Shown here piece after piece: positions 9,435 through 18,789 of a stretch of 64,000 nucleotides of DNA. The DNA is from Sphingomonas sp. JC676 (lineage in GTDB: Bacteria; Pseudomonadota; Alphaproteobacteria; Sphingomonadales; Sphingomonadaceae): contig NZ_JACTGR010000001.1 of the NCBI RefSeq assembly GCF_014489075.1, positions 1,364,001 to 1,428,000 of the forward strand. Reading direction: 5' to 3'. The notes beneath the pieces are model-generated. The model was not told the origin of the DNA, did not search any database, and saw nothing but the letters and a program-made list of their open reading frames with translations. Positions within the stretch are counted from its first letter, which is position 1. Each line of letters opens with the position of its first letter. The translations under genes and the position numbers were made by a program.

Positions 9435-11214
9435 AGCGCTCTACGGCACCGGAGAGGCCGAGCCGGAGCCGCTCCGGTTCGCAGCGGGCGCACTTTCATT
9501 CGAGTTGCTCGAAGGAAATATCCGCGCGATCCGCGTCGCCGGCGTCGAAGTACTGCGCGGCATCCAATATCTGGTCCGCGATCGCGACTGGGGCACGCTG
9601 ACCCCGTCGATCCGCAATCTCAAGCTGTTCGAAGCACCATCGGAAGTGTCGATCACCTATGAGGCCTCGGTACAGGACCCGGACGGCGCCACCCTGCGCT
9701 ATGCGGCCACGATCGCCGCCACGCCCACCAGCCTCGATTTCACCGTCGGTGCCATGGCGGGAGCGGACTTCGTCACCAACCGGCTCGGCTTCTGCGTGCT
9801 CCATCCGGCGGCGCTTGCCGGCACGCCGCTCACCGTCGAGCACGGCAATGGCGATGTCACCGCGTCCGAATTCCCCGTGCTGATCGATCCGTGGCAACCC
9901 TTCACCGATATTTGCGCGCTCAACCACCGGCAGGAAGGGCTTTCCATCGCCTGCCGCCTGGAGGGGGACGTGTTCGAGATGGAGGATCAGCGCAACTGGT
10001 CCGACGCTTCGTACAAGACCTATGTACGCCCGCTCGCGCGGCCCTGGCCCTATGTCGTCCCCGCAGGAGGCGCCAATCGCCAATCGGTGCGGATCGGCAT
10101 CGAGGGAACGCCGCCTGCTGTCGCGCAGGCGATTGCGTCGATCGAGGTCATGCTCGGTGATCGGATCGGCACCATGCCGCACATCGGTCTGGTCGTCGCA
10201 CCCGCCGAGGCGGCGGCGACATTGGCTCGCGCCGACGCGCTGGAAACGCTGGGCGTGCAGGACTTGCTGCTCACCTTCGATGCGCATGCCGGCCATGGCG
10301 CTGCCGAAATGGCGGCATTGGCGAAGATCGCATGGCAAACCAAAGCGCGTGTCACGCTTGAATGCATCCTGTCCGCGAATAGCGATCTCGACACCGAGCT
10401 GGGCGCAGTCGCGGACCTAGTCGCCGACGCCGAACTGGCACTTGACGCGATATCGGTCTTCCCCGCGCCCGATCTGCAGTCGACTCCACCGGGCAGCACT
10501 TGGCCCGCCTGCCCGCCGCTAGAAGAGGTCTACGCCGCCGCGCGGCGCGCATTTCCCGGCATTCCGCTGGGCGGGGGCATGTTCAGCTATTTCACCGAAC
10601 TGAACCGCAAGCGCCCACCCATCGAACTGCTCGACTTCGTGACCCACGCCACCTGCCCGATCGTCCACGCCGCCGACGATCTCAGCGTGATGCAGACGCT
10701 GGAGGCCCTGCCCCATATCGTCCGTTCGGCACGAGCGATCATCGGCGAGAAACCCTATCGGCTCGGCCCGAGCACGATCGGCATGCGCCAGAATCCCTAT
10801 GGATCGCGAACGATGGACAATCCCGATCGCCGGCGCATGGCGATGGCGGAAATCGATCCCCGCCAGGACGGGCGCTTCGCCGCCGCCTGGATGCTGGGAT
10901 ACGTCGCCGCGAGCGAAGCCGCCGGTCTCGAAGCGCTGACGCCCGGCGCGCTGACCGGTCCGTTCGGCGTGCTGGGTCGCGACGGCCCGCGTCCGGTCTA
11001 TGGGGTGGTGCGTGATCTAGCCGCGCTCGCCGGCCTACCGCGCCGCGCGTGCCGCTCCTCCGCGCCGGACCGAATACTCGCGATAGCCGTGGATGCGCCC
11101 GAAGGCACGGTCCTGCTGCTCGCCAACATCACCGCCGATCCGCGCGACGTCGCACTCGATTCCGGGAAAATTTCGCTCGACGCCTACGAGATCACGCGCA
11201 TCGCGATCCCCTGA
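9421..11214 (+). CDS. apnL: D-apionate lactonase ApnL
   Basis: Predicted hydrolysis of D-apionolactone, the ApsD product, to D-apionate, which apnO at the head of the operon then uses. The protein has 597 residues. Visible marks are RDRDWGTLTPSIRNL near residue 55, the block FEMEDQRNWSDASYKTYVRP near 185-205 that I associate with ApnL, and a C-terminal half with GGGMFSYFTELNR and GPSTIGMRQNPYGSRT, suggesting an N-terminal beta domain followed by an alpha/beta barrel. I know no other function for this family. The ATG overlaps apsD by 14 nt. An upstream in-frame ATG would extend further into apsD and is less likely. Last gene of the operon. Confidence 0.85.
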   Translation: MSSAEALYGTGEAEPEPLRFAAGALSFELLEGNIRAIRVAGVEVLRGIQYLVRDRDWGTLTPSIRNLKLFEAPSEVSITYEASVQDPDGATLRYAATIAATPTSLDFTVGAMAGADFVTNRLGFCVLHPAALAGTPLTVEHGNGDVTASEFPVLIDPWQPFTDICALNHRQEGLSIACRLEGDVFEMEDQRNWSDASYKTYVRPLARPWPYVVPAGGANRQSVRIGIEGTPPAVAQAIASIEVMLGDRIGTMPHIGLVVAPAEAAATLARADALETLGVQDLLLTFDAHAGHGAAEMAALAKIAWQTKARVTLECILSANSDLDTELGAVADLVADAELALDAISVFPAPDLQSTPPGSTWPACPPLEEVYAAARRAFPGIPLGGGMFSYFTELNRKRPPIELLDFVTHATCPIVHAADDLSVMQTLEALPHIVRSARAIIGEKPYRLGPSTIGMRQNPYGSRTMDNPDRRRMAMAEIDPRQDGRFAAAWMLGYVAASEAAGLEALTPGALTGPFGVLGRDGPRPVYGVVRDLAALAGLPRRACRSSAPDRILAIAVDAPEGTVLLLANITADPRDVALDSGKISLDAYEITRIAIP

Positions 11215-11220
11215 CCGAAC

Positions 11221-11952
11221 TCAGCCCGCAGCCTCGCCCTCATGGTTGTGCGAGTAGAGATGATTCGAGCGCTCCAGATGGCCGCTCATCAATTTCTCGG
11301 CACCCTCCGGATCGTGCGCCTCGATCCGCTCGATCACGGCGGCATGCTCGCTCAGCGTGCGTTCGCTCTTGCCCTGCCAGATCAGCATGTGCGCGTGATA
11401 TTCCTGCAGCCAGCCGAGCATCATCTCGCTCACCGCGCTGTAGATCGGGTTGCCGGTGATCTTCGCGATCTGATTGTGGAAGCTCATGTCGATCCGCACG
11501 AACTCGCCGGCATCCCCCGCGACGCTGCGCTGGTCCTCCAGGATCGCGCGCAGCGCCGCCACGTCCTCGGCGGTCGCTACTTCGGCCGCACGGCGGACCA
11601 TGCCGCGTTCGAAGAAGCTGCGCGCTTCCTTCAGATGCTCCAGCGATTCGGGCGATGTCGAAAGCAGCAGCTGCGCCACCACATCGACCTGGCGGATCGC
11701 CGCCATCGCCGTGATTTCGCGCACGCGGGCGCGTTCGCCATGGTTGATCGTGACCAGCCCGAGACTGGCGAGCGCCTGCATCGCCTCGCGGATCGCGGGC
11801 CGGCCGACGCCGAAGCGCGTCATCAGTTCGCGTTCGGATGGCAGCGTCTCGCCCGGGCTGCGTTCGCCGCTGACGATCATCGCCTTCAGCCTGTCGAAGA
11901 CTTCGTCCGCCAGCTTGCGTCTGACGATGGTTTCATTTGCTGGGAGCGTCAC
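11221..11952 (-). CDS. GntR family transcriptional regulator, FadR/NanR-like
   Basis: DNA-binding repressor of 243 residues. The N-terminal winged helix contains LPSERELMTRFGVGRPAIREAM near residues 37-58 (quoted here as LPSERELM and GRPAIREAM) followed by INHGERARV, which is very close in style to NanR. The C-terminal all-helical FCD domain (about 85-230) has the metal-site pattern RIDMSFHNQI and later SEHAAVIERI and MSGHLERSNH. Start is GTG with AGAAGG 7 nt upstream. It lies 42 nt behind the MFS gene on the same strand and ends 6 nt from the convergent apnL stop. NanR binds GGTATA direct repeats, and three such sites lie in this cluster, so this is the likely local regulator. Confidence 0.88.
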   Translation of the reverse strand: MTLPANETIVRRKLADEVFDRLKAMIVSGERSPGETLPSERELMTRFGVGRPAIREAMQALASLGLVTINHGERARVREITAMAAIRQVDVVAQLLLSTSPESLEHLKEARSFFERGMVRRAAEVATAEDVAALRAILEDQRSVAGDAGEFVRIDMSFHNQIAKITGNPIYSAVSEMMLGWLQEYHAHMLIWQGKSERTLSEHAAVIERIEAHDPEGAEKLMSGHLERSNHLYSHNHEGEAAG

Positions 11953-11994
11953 AGCGCAACCTTCTTTTCAAAAATGGTGGACTATCAATAGCCG

Positions 11995-13257
11995 TCAGAC
12001 CGGCCGCGGAACAACTAGGGACTTGGGACGGGAAAATCCCTGCGTACAATCGATAAGCGCGAACAACCCTGCCGCCACCAGCACCATTCCCGCGACCAAT
12101 TGGACAGGCAGGTCGTAATTGCCAGTCCCCTGGACGATATAACCGAACGCAACCGCACACACGAACCCGCCGAAATTGCCGAAGGTGTTCATCACCGCCG
12201 TCGCCGTGCCGCCGTGCCGCCCGCCGATCGTCATGCACATCGCCCAGGCGCTGGGCAGCATCAGGTCCATCACCGCGAAACTCGCGCCCGCCAGCACGAT
12301 AACGGCTGCGGGCGCCTGCACGCGCGTCATCGCATAGAGCAGCGCGGCGGTGGTTAGCAGGCATAGCGACGCGATCAGCCGATAGCCGATGCGCACGCCA
12401 AGCCGCTGCTCGAGCCAGTCGCACAGTACGCCGCCCACGAGATTGCTCACCACGCCGAGCATGAAGGGTATCGCGGCGTAAAAGCCCATTTCGGCGGTCG
12501 AGAAACCACGCGCCTTGATAAGCCAGGTGGGAAACCAGCTGAAGAAGAACCAGACGCCGAAGCAATAGAAGAAATAAGCGAGCGCGATCAGCCAGAGCTG
12601 CGGCAGCGCGAACAGCTGCCGCCACGGCGTGGCCACATGGGGACCGTCGTCATGTCCGCCGATCTCGGCGAGTTCCTCGGGCGTTATCCCGCGCATATCC
12701 GCCGGCCGCTCGCGGAACCACAGTCTGAACGCCATCACCCAGACAAAGCCGACCAGCCCCATCACCACGAACACGGTACGCCATCCCGCCACCTCCATCA
12801 GTGGCACCAGCAGCAGCGGCGCAAGCGCCCCGCCCAGCCGGCTCGCCGACCAGATCACGCCTTGCCCCCGCGCCCGCTCGCGCGCCGGCAGCCAGCGATA
12901 GAGAATGCCCGCGATATTGGGATAGGCCCCTGCCGCGCCCGCACCGAACAGGAAACGGGCACCAGCGATTTGCCAGACATTGCGGCAGAAAGCCGTGACC
13001 AAAGTGAAGAAGGACCACCACAAGGTGATGCGGGTGAGCTCGCGGCGATAGCCGCGATTGTCGCCGAGCGCGCCCGAGGGAATCTCGAACGCCGAATAGG
13101 CCAGCGCATAGGCGCTGAGTACCCATCCCCACGACACCGGGTCGATCGCAAGGTCGCGCTGGATCGCCGGGCCGGTAACCGCGATCACCATCCGGTCGAG
13201 GAAAGTGATCACTGACAGCGCTGCCAGAATCGCGACCACCAGATGGCGCTTTCGCAT
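11995..13257 (-). CDS. MFS transporter, ACS-type (hexuronate/sugar-acid transporter-like)
   Basis: Twelve-helix major facilitator, 420 residues with the chosen start. The first helix reads LSVITFLDRMVIAVTGPAIQ, typical of the anion:cation symporter (ACS) group that includes ExuT and GarP. The motif-A region is GALGDNRGYRRE between helices 2 and 3. Possible substrates are sugar acids such as apionate, or a rhamnoside breakdown product; nothing in the sequence decides this. The frame is open 34 codons further up, but the ATG used here has GGGAGAGG about 10 nt upstream, and the longer leader would run through an operator-like site. It probably shares a transcript with the NanR-like regulator. 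Confidence 0.85.
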   Translation of the reverse strand: MRKRHLVVAILAALSVITFLDRMVIAVTGPAIQRDLAIDPVSWGWVLSAYALAYSAFEIPSGALGDNRGYRRELTRITLWWSFFTLVTAFCRNVWQIAGARFLFGAGAAGAYPNIAGILYRWLPARERARGQGVIWSASRLGGALAPLLLVPLMEVAGWRTVFVVMGLVGFVWVMAFRLWFRERPADMRGITPEELAEIGGHDDGPHVATPWRQLFALPQLWLIALAYFFYCFGVWFFFSWFPTWLIKARGFSTAEMGFYAAIPFMLGVVSNLVGGVLCDWLEQRLGVRIGYRLIASLCLLTTAALLYAMTRVQAPAAVIVLAGASFAVMDLMLPSAWAMCMTIGGRHGGTATAVMNTFGNFGGFVCAVAFGYIVQGTGNYDLPVQLVAGMVLVAAGLFALIDCTQGFSRPKSLVVPRPV

Positions 13258-13339
13258 GCCCCGCCTCTCCCTCGCCGCGCTCACTGTCGGCGTTTCGCCG
13301 ATCATCGAATCGCGGTGCCGGCAACCGATCGTCGCCAAG

Positions 13340-13355
13340 TGGTATGATGATATAA
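13340..13355. promoter_or_regulatory. Weaker operator copy upstream of the MFS gene
   Basis: The plus strand reads TGGTATGA followed by TGATATAA, the same 8-nt direct-repeat pattern as the two strong sites, with one change in the second GGTATA core. It lies about 83 bp before the MFS start and 61 bp from the stronger site near the GH106 gene, so looping or cooperative binding is possible. The match is imperfect and could be chance on its own; its position is what supports it. Confidence 0.5.
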
Positions 13356-13415
13356 ACACAGTGCATTAAGCAAGCACGGAAGCGCGCGGCAGCCTGATAC
13401 AAGTTCAGAGTTGCT

Positions 13416-13436
13416 CATCATACCAGTATACCATAT
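13416..13436. promoter_or_regulatory. Predicted GntR/NanR-type operator between MFS and GH106 genes
   Basis: On the minus strand the core is TGGTATAC followed by TGGTATGA, a direct repeat of 8 nt. The 21-base site differs at only two positions from the one between glcD and apnO, 10 kb away. A possible promoter for the GH106 gene, TTGCTC at 13411 and TATTCT at 13434 with 17-nt spacing, would be overlapped. The 273-bp gap between the MFS and GH106 starts holds no gene. Confidence 0.7.
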
Positions 13437-13530
13437 TCTGGCGATGTTCGTCGGTATTTGAGACCGGTGGATATCGGGAGGTCTGACTGGAGCATCGCAC
13501 AAGGCGAGCCGGTCGAGGAGAGGGACAATC

Positions 13531-16500
13531 ATGGAACGTCGCACCTTTCTGGCCGGCGCCGCCGCGGGCACTTTCGCGGTCGCGCTGAACTGGCCTGCGC
13601 CCGTGCTCGCCGCCGGCGACGACCCCCTGCTCGACGGCTTCCGCTCTCCCCCGCCCGATGCCAAGCCGCATACCTGGTGGCACTGGATGAACGGCAACGT
13701 CACCACCGACGGCATCACCCGCGATCTCGAGGCGCTGGAGCGCGTCGGCGTCGGCGGGGTGCAGATGTTCGATGTCGGCTGCGGCATCCCCGCCGGTCCT
13801 GCTCGTTCGCTCAGCCCCGAATGGGTCAAGGTGGTGCGCCACGCCGCCGATGAATGCGGACGGCTCGGCCTCTCCTTCACGATGCACAATTGCCCGGGCT
13901 GGTCGTCGAGCGGCGGCCCGTGGATCACGCCCGAGCTGTCGATGCAGCAATTGGTGTGGAGCGAAGCGACCGTCACCGGCGGCACGACAATCGATCGCGC
14001 GCTGCCGCGTCCCTTTGCCCGGCTGGACCATTATCGCGACGCGATGGTCCTCGCCTTCCCGACATTGCCCGGCGACCGCGCCACGGCCCGCGGCCAGATC
14101 GTCCGCGCCACGCTCGACGGCAAGCCCGCCGATATCCGCGTGCTGGTGGATGGCGATCCCTCGACGTCGTTTGACGTGACGCCGGGTGACGAGCCGGCCC
14201 AGCTTGTACTCGAATTTGCCGCGCCCTTCCGCGCGCGCTCGCTCAGCTTCCTTCCGACCGCCGACGACGCCACCAATTTCCAACTCAAGGCGATGATCCG
14301 GCTCGAAGCATCAGACGACGGCGTCCGCTATCGCACCGTCGCCGAAGTGCCGATGCCGTTCTGGCGCCTCCATACCTTACCGCCCGTCGTCGCCAGCTTC
14401 GATGCGACCAGCGCGCGCTTCTTCCGCCTGTCGCTTCCCGCCAAAATGGCAATCGCCGAACTGGCGCTTTCCTCCGACCCGCGCATCGCGGACATCGGCG
14501 CCAAGGCCAATTGGGGCCGTACGCCCGACAGCGGCGAGGCTCCGGGTGCCGAGGACCCCAAGGCGACGATCGATCCGGCGAAGGTGATCGACATCAGCCG
14601 CTTCATGGATGCCGAAGGGCATCTGCGCTGGAAGGCACCCGCGGGCGAATGGACGATCCTCCGCCTCGGCCATACCGCGACCGGCGCGCGCAACATTTCC
14701 GCGTCCGCCGCGGGCGGCGGGCTCGAATGCGACAAGTTCAGCGCCGCCGCGATCGACTTCCATTTCAACAAATATTTCAGCGAGGTGCTTCCCTCGCTCG
14801 AACGGCTCGGCAAGCGCGACCTCGCCGGCGCGATCATCGACAGCTACGAAACCGGCATGCAGAACTGGACCGCGGACCTGCCCCGCGAGTTCGAGAAGCG
14901 CCGCGGCTATGCGCTGACCGCCTATATGCCCGCCGTCACCGGTCGCTTCGTCGGCAGCGCCGAGATTTCCGAACGCTTCCTCTGGGACCTGCGCCGCGTC
15001 CATGCCACGCTGATGGAAGATCTTTATTACGGCCGCTTCCACGATCTCTGCCGCAAGCACGGCCTGGTCTCATACACAGAGCCTTACGGGAACGGCCCGT
15101 TCGACGATCTCGCCGCGGGTGCGCGGGTCGACCGGCTCATGGGCGAGTTCTGGGTGCGCGGCGGCGCCGCGGCCTATTCGGTCAAGGTCGCCGCGACCGT
15201 GGCGCATGTGCAGGGCAAGACGTTCATCGGCGCGGAGAGCTTCACCGGCCGCCCCGCCCAGTCACGCTGGCAGGAGCATCCCTATGCGATGAAGGCGCTG
15301 GGCGACGAGATGTACTCGCTCGGGCTCAACCATTTCGTCTTCCACCGCTACGCCCAGCAGCCGCACCCCACCGCGAAGCCCGGCATGACGATGGGCCCCT
15401 GGGGCTTCCATTTCGACCGGACCAATACCTGGTTCGAGGATGCCGGCCCCTGGCTGAGCTATGCCGCACGCTGCCAGCATATGCTGCGCCAGGGCAATTT
15501 CGCCGCGGACATCCTCTATTTCACCGGCGAGAACTCGCCGGTGCAAGTGCCCGTCCATGTCGAGGAGCCGGTCGCCGCCACGCTCTCCGGCGCGCGACCG
15601 AAGCTGCCGCAGCCGGTGCCCGCCGGACAGGACTACGACGTTTGCGATGCGGAGGTGTTGCTGAAGCGCGTGCGGATCGAGGACGGGCACATCCTCCTCC
15701 CCGACGGCATCCGCTACCGCGTGCTGGTGATGCCGGAGGACCGTCGCGTCAGCCGCGAAGTGATAGCCCGGCTACGCGAGCTGGTGCTCGCCGGCATGTG
15801 GCTGGTCGGCCCGCGCATCGAGCATTCCCACGGGCTGCGGGACTTCCCCTCGAACGACGAAGCGGTGCGCAAAATAGCCGCCGAGCTCTGGGGCGATCTC
15901 GACGGGCGCGCGCGCACCTCGCGCAGCGTCGGCAAGGGCCGTGTGTTCTGGGGCGTGCCGCTGGCGGAGGTGCTCGCCGCGGCGGGCCTCGGCCCCGATG
16001 TCGAGATATCGGCGCGCAGCAGCGACGCGGTCATCAACTGGATCCATCGCCGCGTCGATGGCGCGGACGTCTATTTCGTCGCCAATGGCCTTCGCCGGCC
16101 CGAAGACCTCGCGTGCAGCTTCCGCGTCACCGGGCGCCGGCCGGAGCGCTGGGACCCGATGACCGGCGAAACCAGCCCGCTGCCCGTCTACGAGCAGGCC
16201 GGCGGCCGCACCCATGTCGCGCTGCGCCTCGAAGAAGCCGGCTCGTGCTTCATCGTCTTCCGCGCGCCGGCCAAGGCATCGGCTCCGACGCTCGCCGCGC
16301 CCGGCGGCGTCGCGCTCCAGGCACGGCCGTATCCTCCGGCGGTCATCGCCGAAGCGCGGGACAGCTTCACCGTCAGCGCCTGGATCAAGCCCGAGACCGA
16401 ACTCTGGCCGATCGATCCGGTGATCGCGTCCGACAGCAACACGTCCGAGCATGCAGCCGCCCGCGCCACTGCGCTGGCGCGGGGCGGCAGCGTCCCGACG

Positions 16501-17586
16501 CTCGGACTGAGCGGCGCGAGCTTCGTCATCGATCCGCCCGCCGGCGACGCGACCGGCCAGGCCAATCTCGCAATCTCGGCGGGACGCAACGGCGTGATCC
16601 TCTATGAATATGCGAGCGCAAGCGCCTATCCGGCGGTACTCGCGCTGCCCGTTCCCATCTCGGGCTGGACGCATCTCGCCATCACCTATCAAGGCGGCCG
16701 CCCCACCATCTTCCTCGACGGCAAGCAGGCCGCAACCGGCAGGCCATCCGCCTTCCAGGTTCATGCGGCACTCGGGCAGCGCGTCACGCGGCCTCGCTAT
16801 TTCGAGGGCGATGTCGCGGCGCTGACGCTGCATCCAACTCCGCTCGCCGGCGCGGACATCGCCCGGCTTGCCGCCGGCGGCCCGCCTGCGCCGGAAGGCC
16901 CGCCCGCGATCGAGTTTGCCGGTGGCGGTCTCCTCGTCTGGCGCGACGGACGCTATGCGCTGGGTTCGCGCACCGTGGATGCACGCGGGATCGCGCCAGC
17001 CAGCGAGCTCAAGGGGCCCTGGCAGGTCTCCTTCCCGCCCGATCTTGGTGCCCCGACGTCGATCACGCTCGCGCGGCCGGCCTCACTGCACCGGCACGCC
17101 GATTTCGGCGTCCGCCATTTCTCAGGGACCGCCACCTACAGCACGCGCTTCGACGTTCCTTCGCGCGCGCTCAGTTCAGGCCGCAGGGTCTATCTCGATC
17201 TCGGCCGCGTCGAGGTGATCGCGGCGGTCCGCGTGAACGGCAAGGATCTCGGCAAGCTGTGGAAGCCGCCGTTCCGCATTGACGTCACCGATGCCGTGCA
17301 TGCTGGGGCGAACATGCTGGAGGTCCAGGTCACCAATCTCTGGCCGAACCGCCTGATCGGCGACGAGCATTTCCCGGCGGAATACGAATATACCGTCAGC
17401 AATGCCGGCTCGACCGGAGGGATCACAGCGATCCCCGACTGGTATCGCGACGGCCTACCCAAGCCGCCGAGCAAGCGCGTAGCCTTCGCCACCTGGCGGC
17501 ATTTCGGCCCCGATGCGCCGCTGCTCGAATCCGGTCTGCTGGGACCGGTCCGGCTGCTGCACGCGCAACTGGTACCGATCGCGTAG
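13531..17586 (+). CDS. GH106-type alpha-L-rhamnosidase with inserted LamG-like domain
   Basis: Large secreted glycosidase, 1351 residues. The leader MERRTFLAGAAAGTFAVALN has a twin-arginine-like RRTFLAG and an Ala-X-Ala end near residue 27. Next come the family marks WWHWMNGNVT (near 50), LERVGVGGVQMFDVG and MHNCPGWSSSGGPWITPE, highly characteristic of GH106 alpha-L-rhamnosidases. The central barrel has ESFTGRPAQSRW and SLGLNHFVFHRYAQQPHP. Around 940-1130 an extra concanavalin-like (LamG) unit with FTVSAWIKPE and GWTHLAITYQGGRPTIFLDG is present. The C-terminus (about 1195-1345) is a galactose-binding jelly roll with YLDLGRVEVIAAVRVNGKDLG. SD GGAGAGGG precedes the ATG. It may release rhamnose or expose apiose from plant glycosides; substrate is inferred only. 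Confidence 0.85.
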   Translation: MERRTFLAGAAAGTFAVALNWPAPVLAAGDDPLLDGFRSPPPDAKPHTWWHWMNGNVTTDGITRDLEALERVGVGGVQMFDVGCGIPAGPARSLSPEWVKVVRHAADECGRLGLSFTMHNCPGWSSSGGPWITPELSMQQLVWSEATVTGGTTIDRALPRPFARLDHYRDAMVLAFPTLPGDRATARGQIVRATLDGKPADIRVLVDGDPSTSFDVTPGDEPAQLVLEFAAPFRARSLSFLPTADDATNFQLKAMIRLEASDDGVRYRTVAEVPMPFWRLHTLPPVVASFDATSARFFRLSLPAKMAIAELALSSDPRIADIGAKANWGRTPDSGEAPGAEDPKATIDPAKVIDISRFMDAEGHLRWKAPAGEWTILRLGHTATGARNISASAAGGGLECDKFSAAAIDFHFNKYFSEVLPSLERLGKRDLAGAIIDSYETGMQNWTADLPREFEKRRGYALTAYMPAVTGRFVGSAEISERFLWDLRRVHATLMEDLYYGRFHDLCRKHGLVSYTEPYGNGPFDDLAAGARVDRLMGEFWVRGGAAAYSVKVAATVAHVQGKTFIGAESFTGRPAQSRWQEHPYAMKALGDEMYSLGLNHFVFHRYAQQPHPTAKPGMTMGPWGFHFDRTNTWFEDAGPWLSYAARCQHMLRQGNFAADILYFTGENSPVQVPVHVEEPVAATLSGARPKLPQPVPAGQDYDVCDAEVLLKRVRIEDGHILLPDGIRYRVLVMPEDRRVSREVIARLRELVLAGMWLVGPRIEHSHGLRDFPSNDEAVRKIAAELWGDLDGRARTSRSVGKGRVFWGVPLAEVLAAAGLGPDVEISARSSDAVINWIHRRVDGADVYFVANGLRRPEDLACSFRVTGRRPERWDPMTGETSPLPVYEQAGGRTHVALRLEEAGSCFIVFRAPAKASAPTLAAPGGVALQARPYPPAVIAEARDSFTVSAWIKPETELWPIDPVIASDSNTSEHAAARATALARGGSVPTLGLSGASFVIDPPAGDATGQANLAISAGRNGVILYEYASASAYPAVLALPVPISGWTHLAITYQGGRPTIFLDGKQAATGRPSAFQVHAALGQRVTRPRYFEGDVAALTLHPTPLAGADIARLAAGGPPAPEGPPAIEFAGGGLLVWRDGRYALGSRTVDARGIAPASELKGPWQVSFPPDLGAPTSITLARPASLHRHADFGVRHFSGTATYSTRFDVPSRALSSGRRVYLDLGRVEVIAAVRVNGKDLGKLWKPPFRIDVTDAVHAGANMLEVQVTNLWPNRLIGDEHFPAEYEYTVSNAGSTGGITAIPDWYRDGLPKPPSKRVAFATWRHFGPDAPLLESGLLGPVRLLHAQLVPIA

Positions 17587-17605
17587 CCGCGCCGTCAGGT
17601 TAAAT

Positions 17606-17631
17606 CGTGCTCCTGCTTTCGCAGGAGCACG
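17606..17631. terminator. Hairpin between convergent GH106 and GH43-like genes
   Basis: Perfect 11-bp arms (CGTGCTCCTGC and its complement) around a TTTC loop. There is no long T tract on either strand, so it may be a bidirectional processing or terminator hairpin rather than a classical intrinsic terminator. It sits alone in the 65-bp convergent gap. Confidence 0.6.
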
Positions 17632-17651
17632 GCTTCGCTTCCGACCAGATA

Positions 17652-18725
17652 CTATGTGTTGGCCCACCAGGGTTTCGAGCGCGCCACCGCGAGTCCGCGC
17701 GTGTCGTTCGGCCATTTGCCGCTGACCGCGCAGTAGAAGTGATAGAGCGCCCCGTCGTGATAGATGACGGCCGGCTTATGGGCGTATTTCTCGTCGATCG
17801 TGCCCGGTGCGCCGACATCTATCAGCACTTCGTCGACCTTCTTGAAGTCGGTGAGCGTGTCGCCGATCGCGAGCAGGTCGCGCGCATAGCCGTCATGCGC
17901 CAGGCCGAAATAGAACATCGCCCATTTGTCGTGGTGCTTCACCACGACGGGGTCGCTCGCGAAGCGCCAGTCGGGCTTGCCGTCGGCGCCGTTTCGGATC
18001 AGCGGGCTCGCCGGATGCCGCGTCCAGGTCTTGAGGTCCTTCGACGTCACCAGCCCGGTCTGCTCGTGCCACGGCGTGTCGGTCGTCTTGGCGTTGTAGA
18101 ACAAGTAGAAGGTGTCGCCCTCCTTGATCAGATAGGGCTTGTAGAGGCCGCCGCGCTCCCAGTCGGCGCCATCCTCGGCGTTCAGGATCACCGGGCCGCG
18201 CTCCCAGTGGATGAAGTCGTCGCTCCAGGCGAGGCCGATCACCGCGGCACCCTTCTCGTATCCGGCGTTCGGATAGGCATGCCATGCCGCCAGATAGCGC
18301 CCGTTCACTTTCACCAGCCGCGCCGGCGACATCAGGTCGTTCTCGCGCAGGATCGATGCGCAGGCGATGTTGTACTTGGTGATCGGGTCGTTCGGATCGC
18401 GCGCCATGATGACGCCCAGCCGGCGCCAGTTCAGCAGGTCGTCGGATTCGCAAATGCCGGTCTGGTAGCCGGTGCCGTCAAAACCGACATGGGTGGGATA
18501 GAATTTGCCGTTCGCCGAAAAGACGAACGGGCAATCGACCGCCTTCTCGTCGAAACTGCCTTTCACGCCCGATCCGGCAAGGATGAGCTTCGGGTATTTA
18601 TAGGGCGTGCGGAACGGCGCGATCGGGTCCTTCGCGGCCGCCGTCATCGCGCGCGCGGCGCCCGGCATCAGCAGAGCCCCGGCACCCGCGGCACCCGCGC
18701 CCAGCAAGCCTCGACGATCGATCAT
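17652..18725 (-). CDS. GH43-like secreted glycosidase (five-bladed beta-propeller)
   Basis: Exported protein of 357 residues. The leader MIDRRGLLGAGAAGAGALLM is a twin-arginine-type signal ending near ARA at residue 25. The mature part shows propeller repeats typical of GH43/GH32/GH117-like hydrolases: FDEKAVDCPFVF with an Asp-Cys-Pro first blade, ICESDDLLNWRRLG, AWSDDFIHWERGPVI, VTSKDLKTWTRHP and FASDPVVVKHHDKWAMFYFG. I cannot name the exact family or bond cleaved; an arabinose- or galactose-type residue is plausible. SD GGAGAG lies before the ATG. It is the last gene of a regulator-dehydratase-glycosidase operon, so its sugar product may be oxidised and fed to the dehydratase. Confidence 0.7.
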   Translation of the reverse strand: MIDRRGLLGAGAAGAGALLMPGAARAMTAAAKDPIAPFRTPYKYPKLILAGSGVKGSFDEKAVDCPFVFSANGKFYPTHVGFDGTGYQTGICESDDLLNWRRLGVIMARDPNDPITKYNIACASILRENDLMSPARLVKVNGRYLAAWHAYPNAGYEKGAAVIGLAWSDDFIHWERGPVILNAEDGADWERGGLYKPYLIKEGDTFYLFYNAKTTDTPWHEQTGLVTSKDLKTWTRHPASPLIRNGADGKPDWRFASDPVVVKHHDKWAMFYFGLAHDGYARDLLAIGDTLTDFKKVDEVLIDVGAPGTIDEKYAHKPAVIYHDGALYHFYCAVSGKWPNDTRGLAVARSKPWWANT

Positions 18726-18753
18726 CCTGTCTCTCCACGATTTTTGATGCCGG

Positions 18754-18789
18754 TTTCAGTGCAGATTTCAGTGCCAGTTTCAGTGGCTG
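18754..18789. repeat. Three 12-bp tandem repeats at the dehydratase stop codon
   Basis: Three adjacent 12-nt units begin TTTCAGTG on the plus strand and differ only in the last four bases. On the coding (minus) strand each unit contains CACTGAAA, and the TGA of the first copy is the dehydratase stop. The repeats fill much of the 54-bp gap to the next gene. Confidence 0.75.

Noticed and set aside
14511..16607. A 698-codon plus-strand frame inside the GH106 gene
   Set aside because: It is a frame shadow: very Arg-rich product, no domain, and the GH106 frame carries all family motifs over the same bases.
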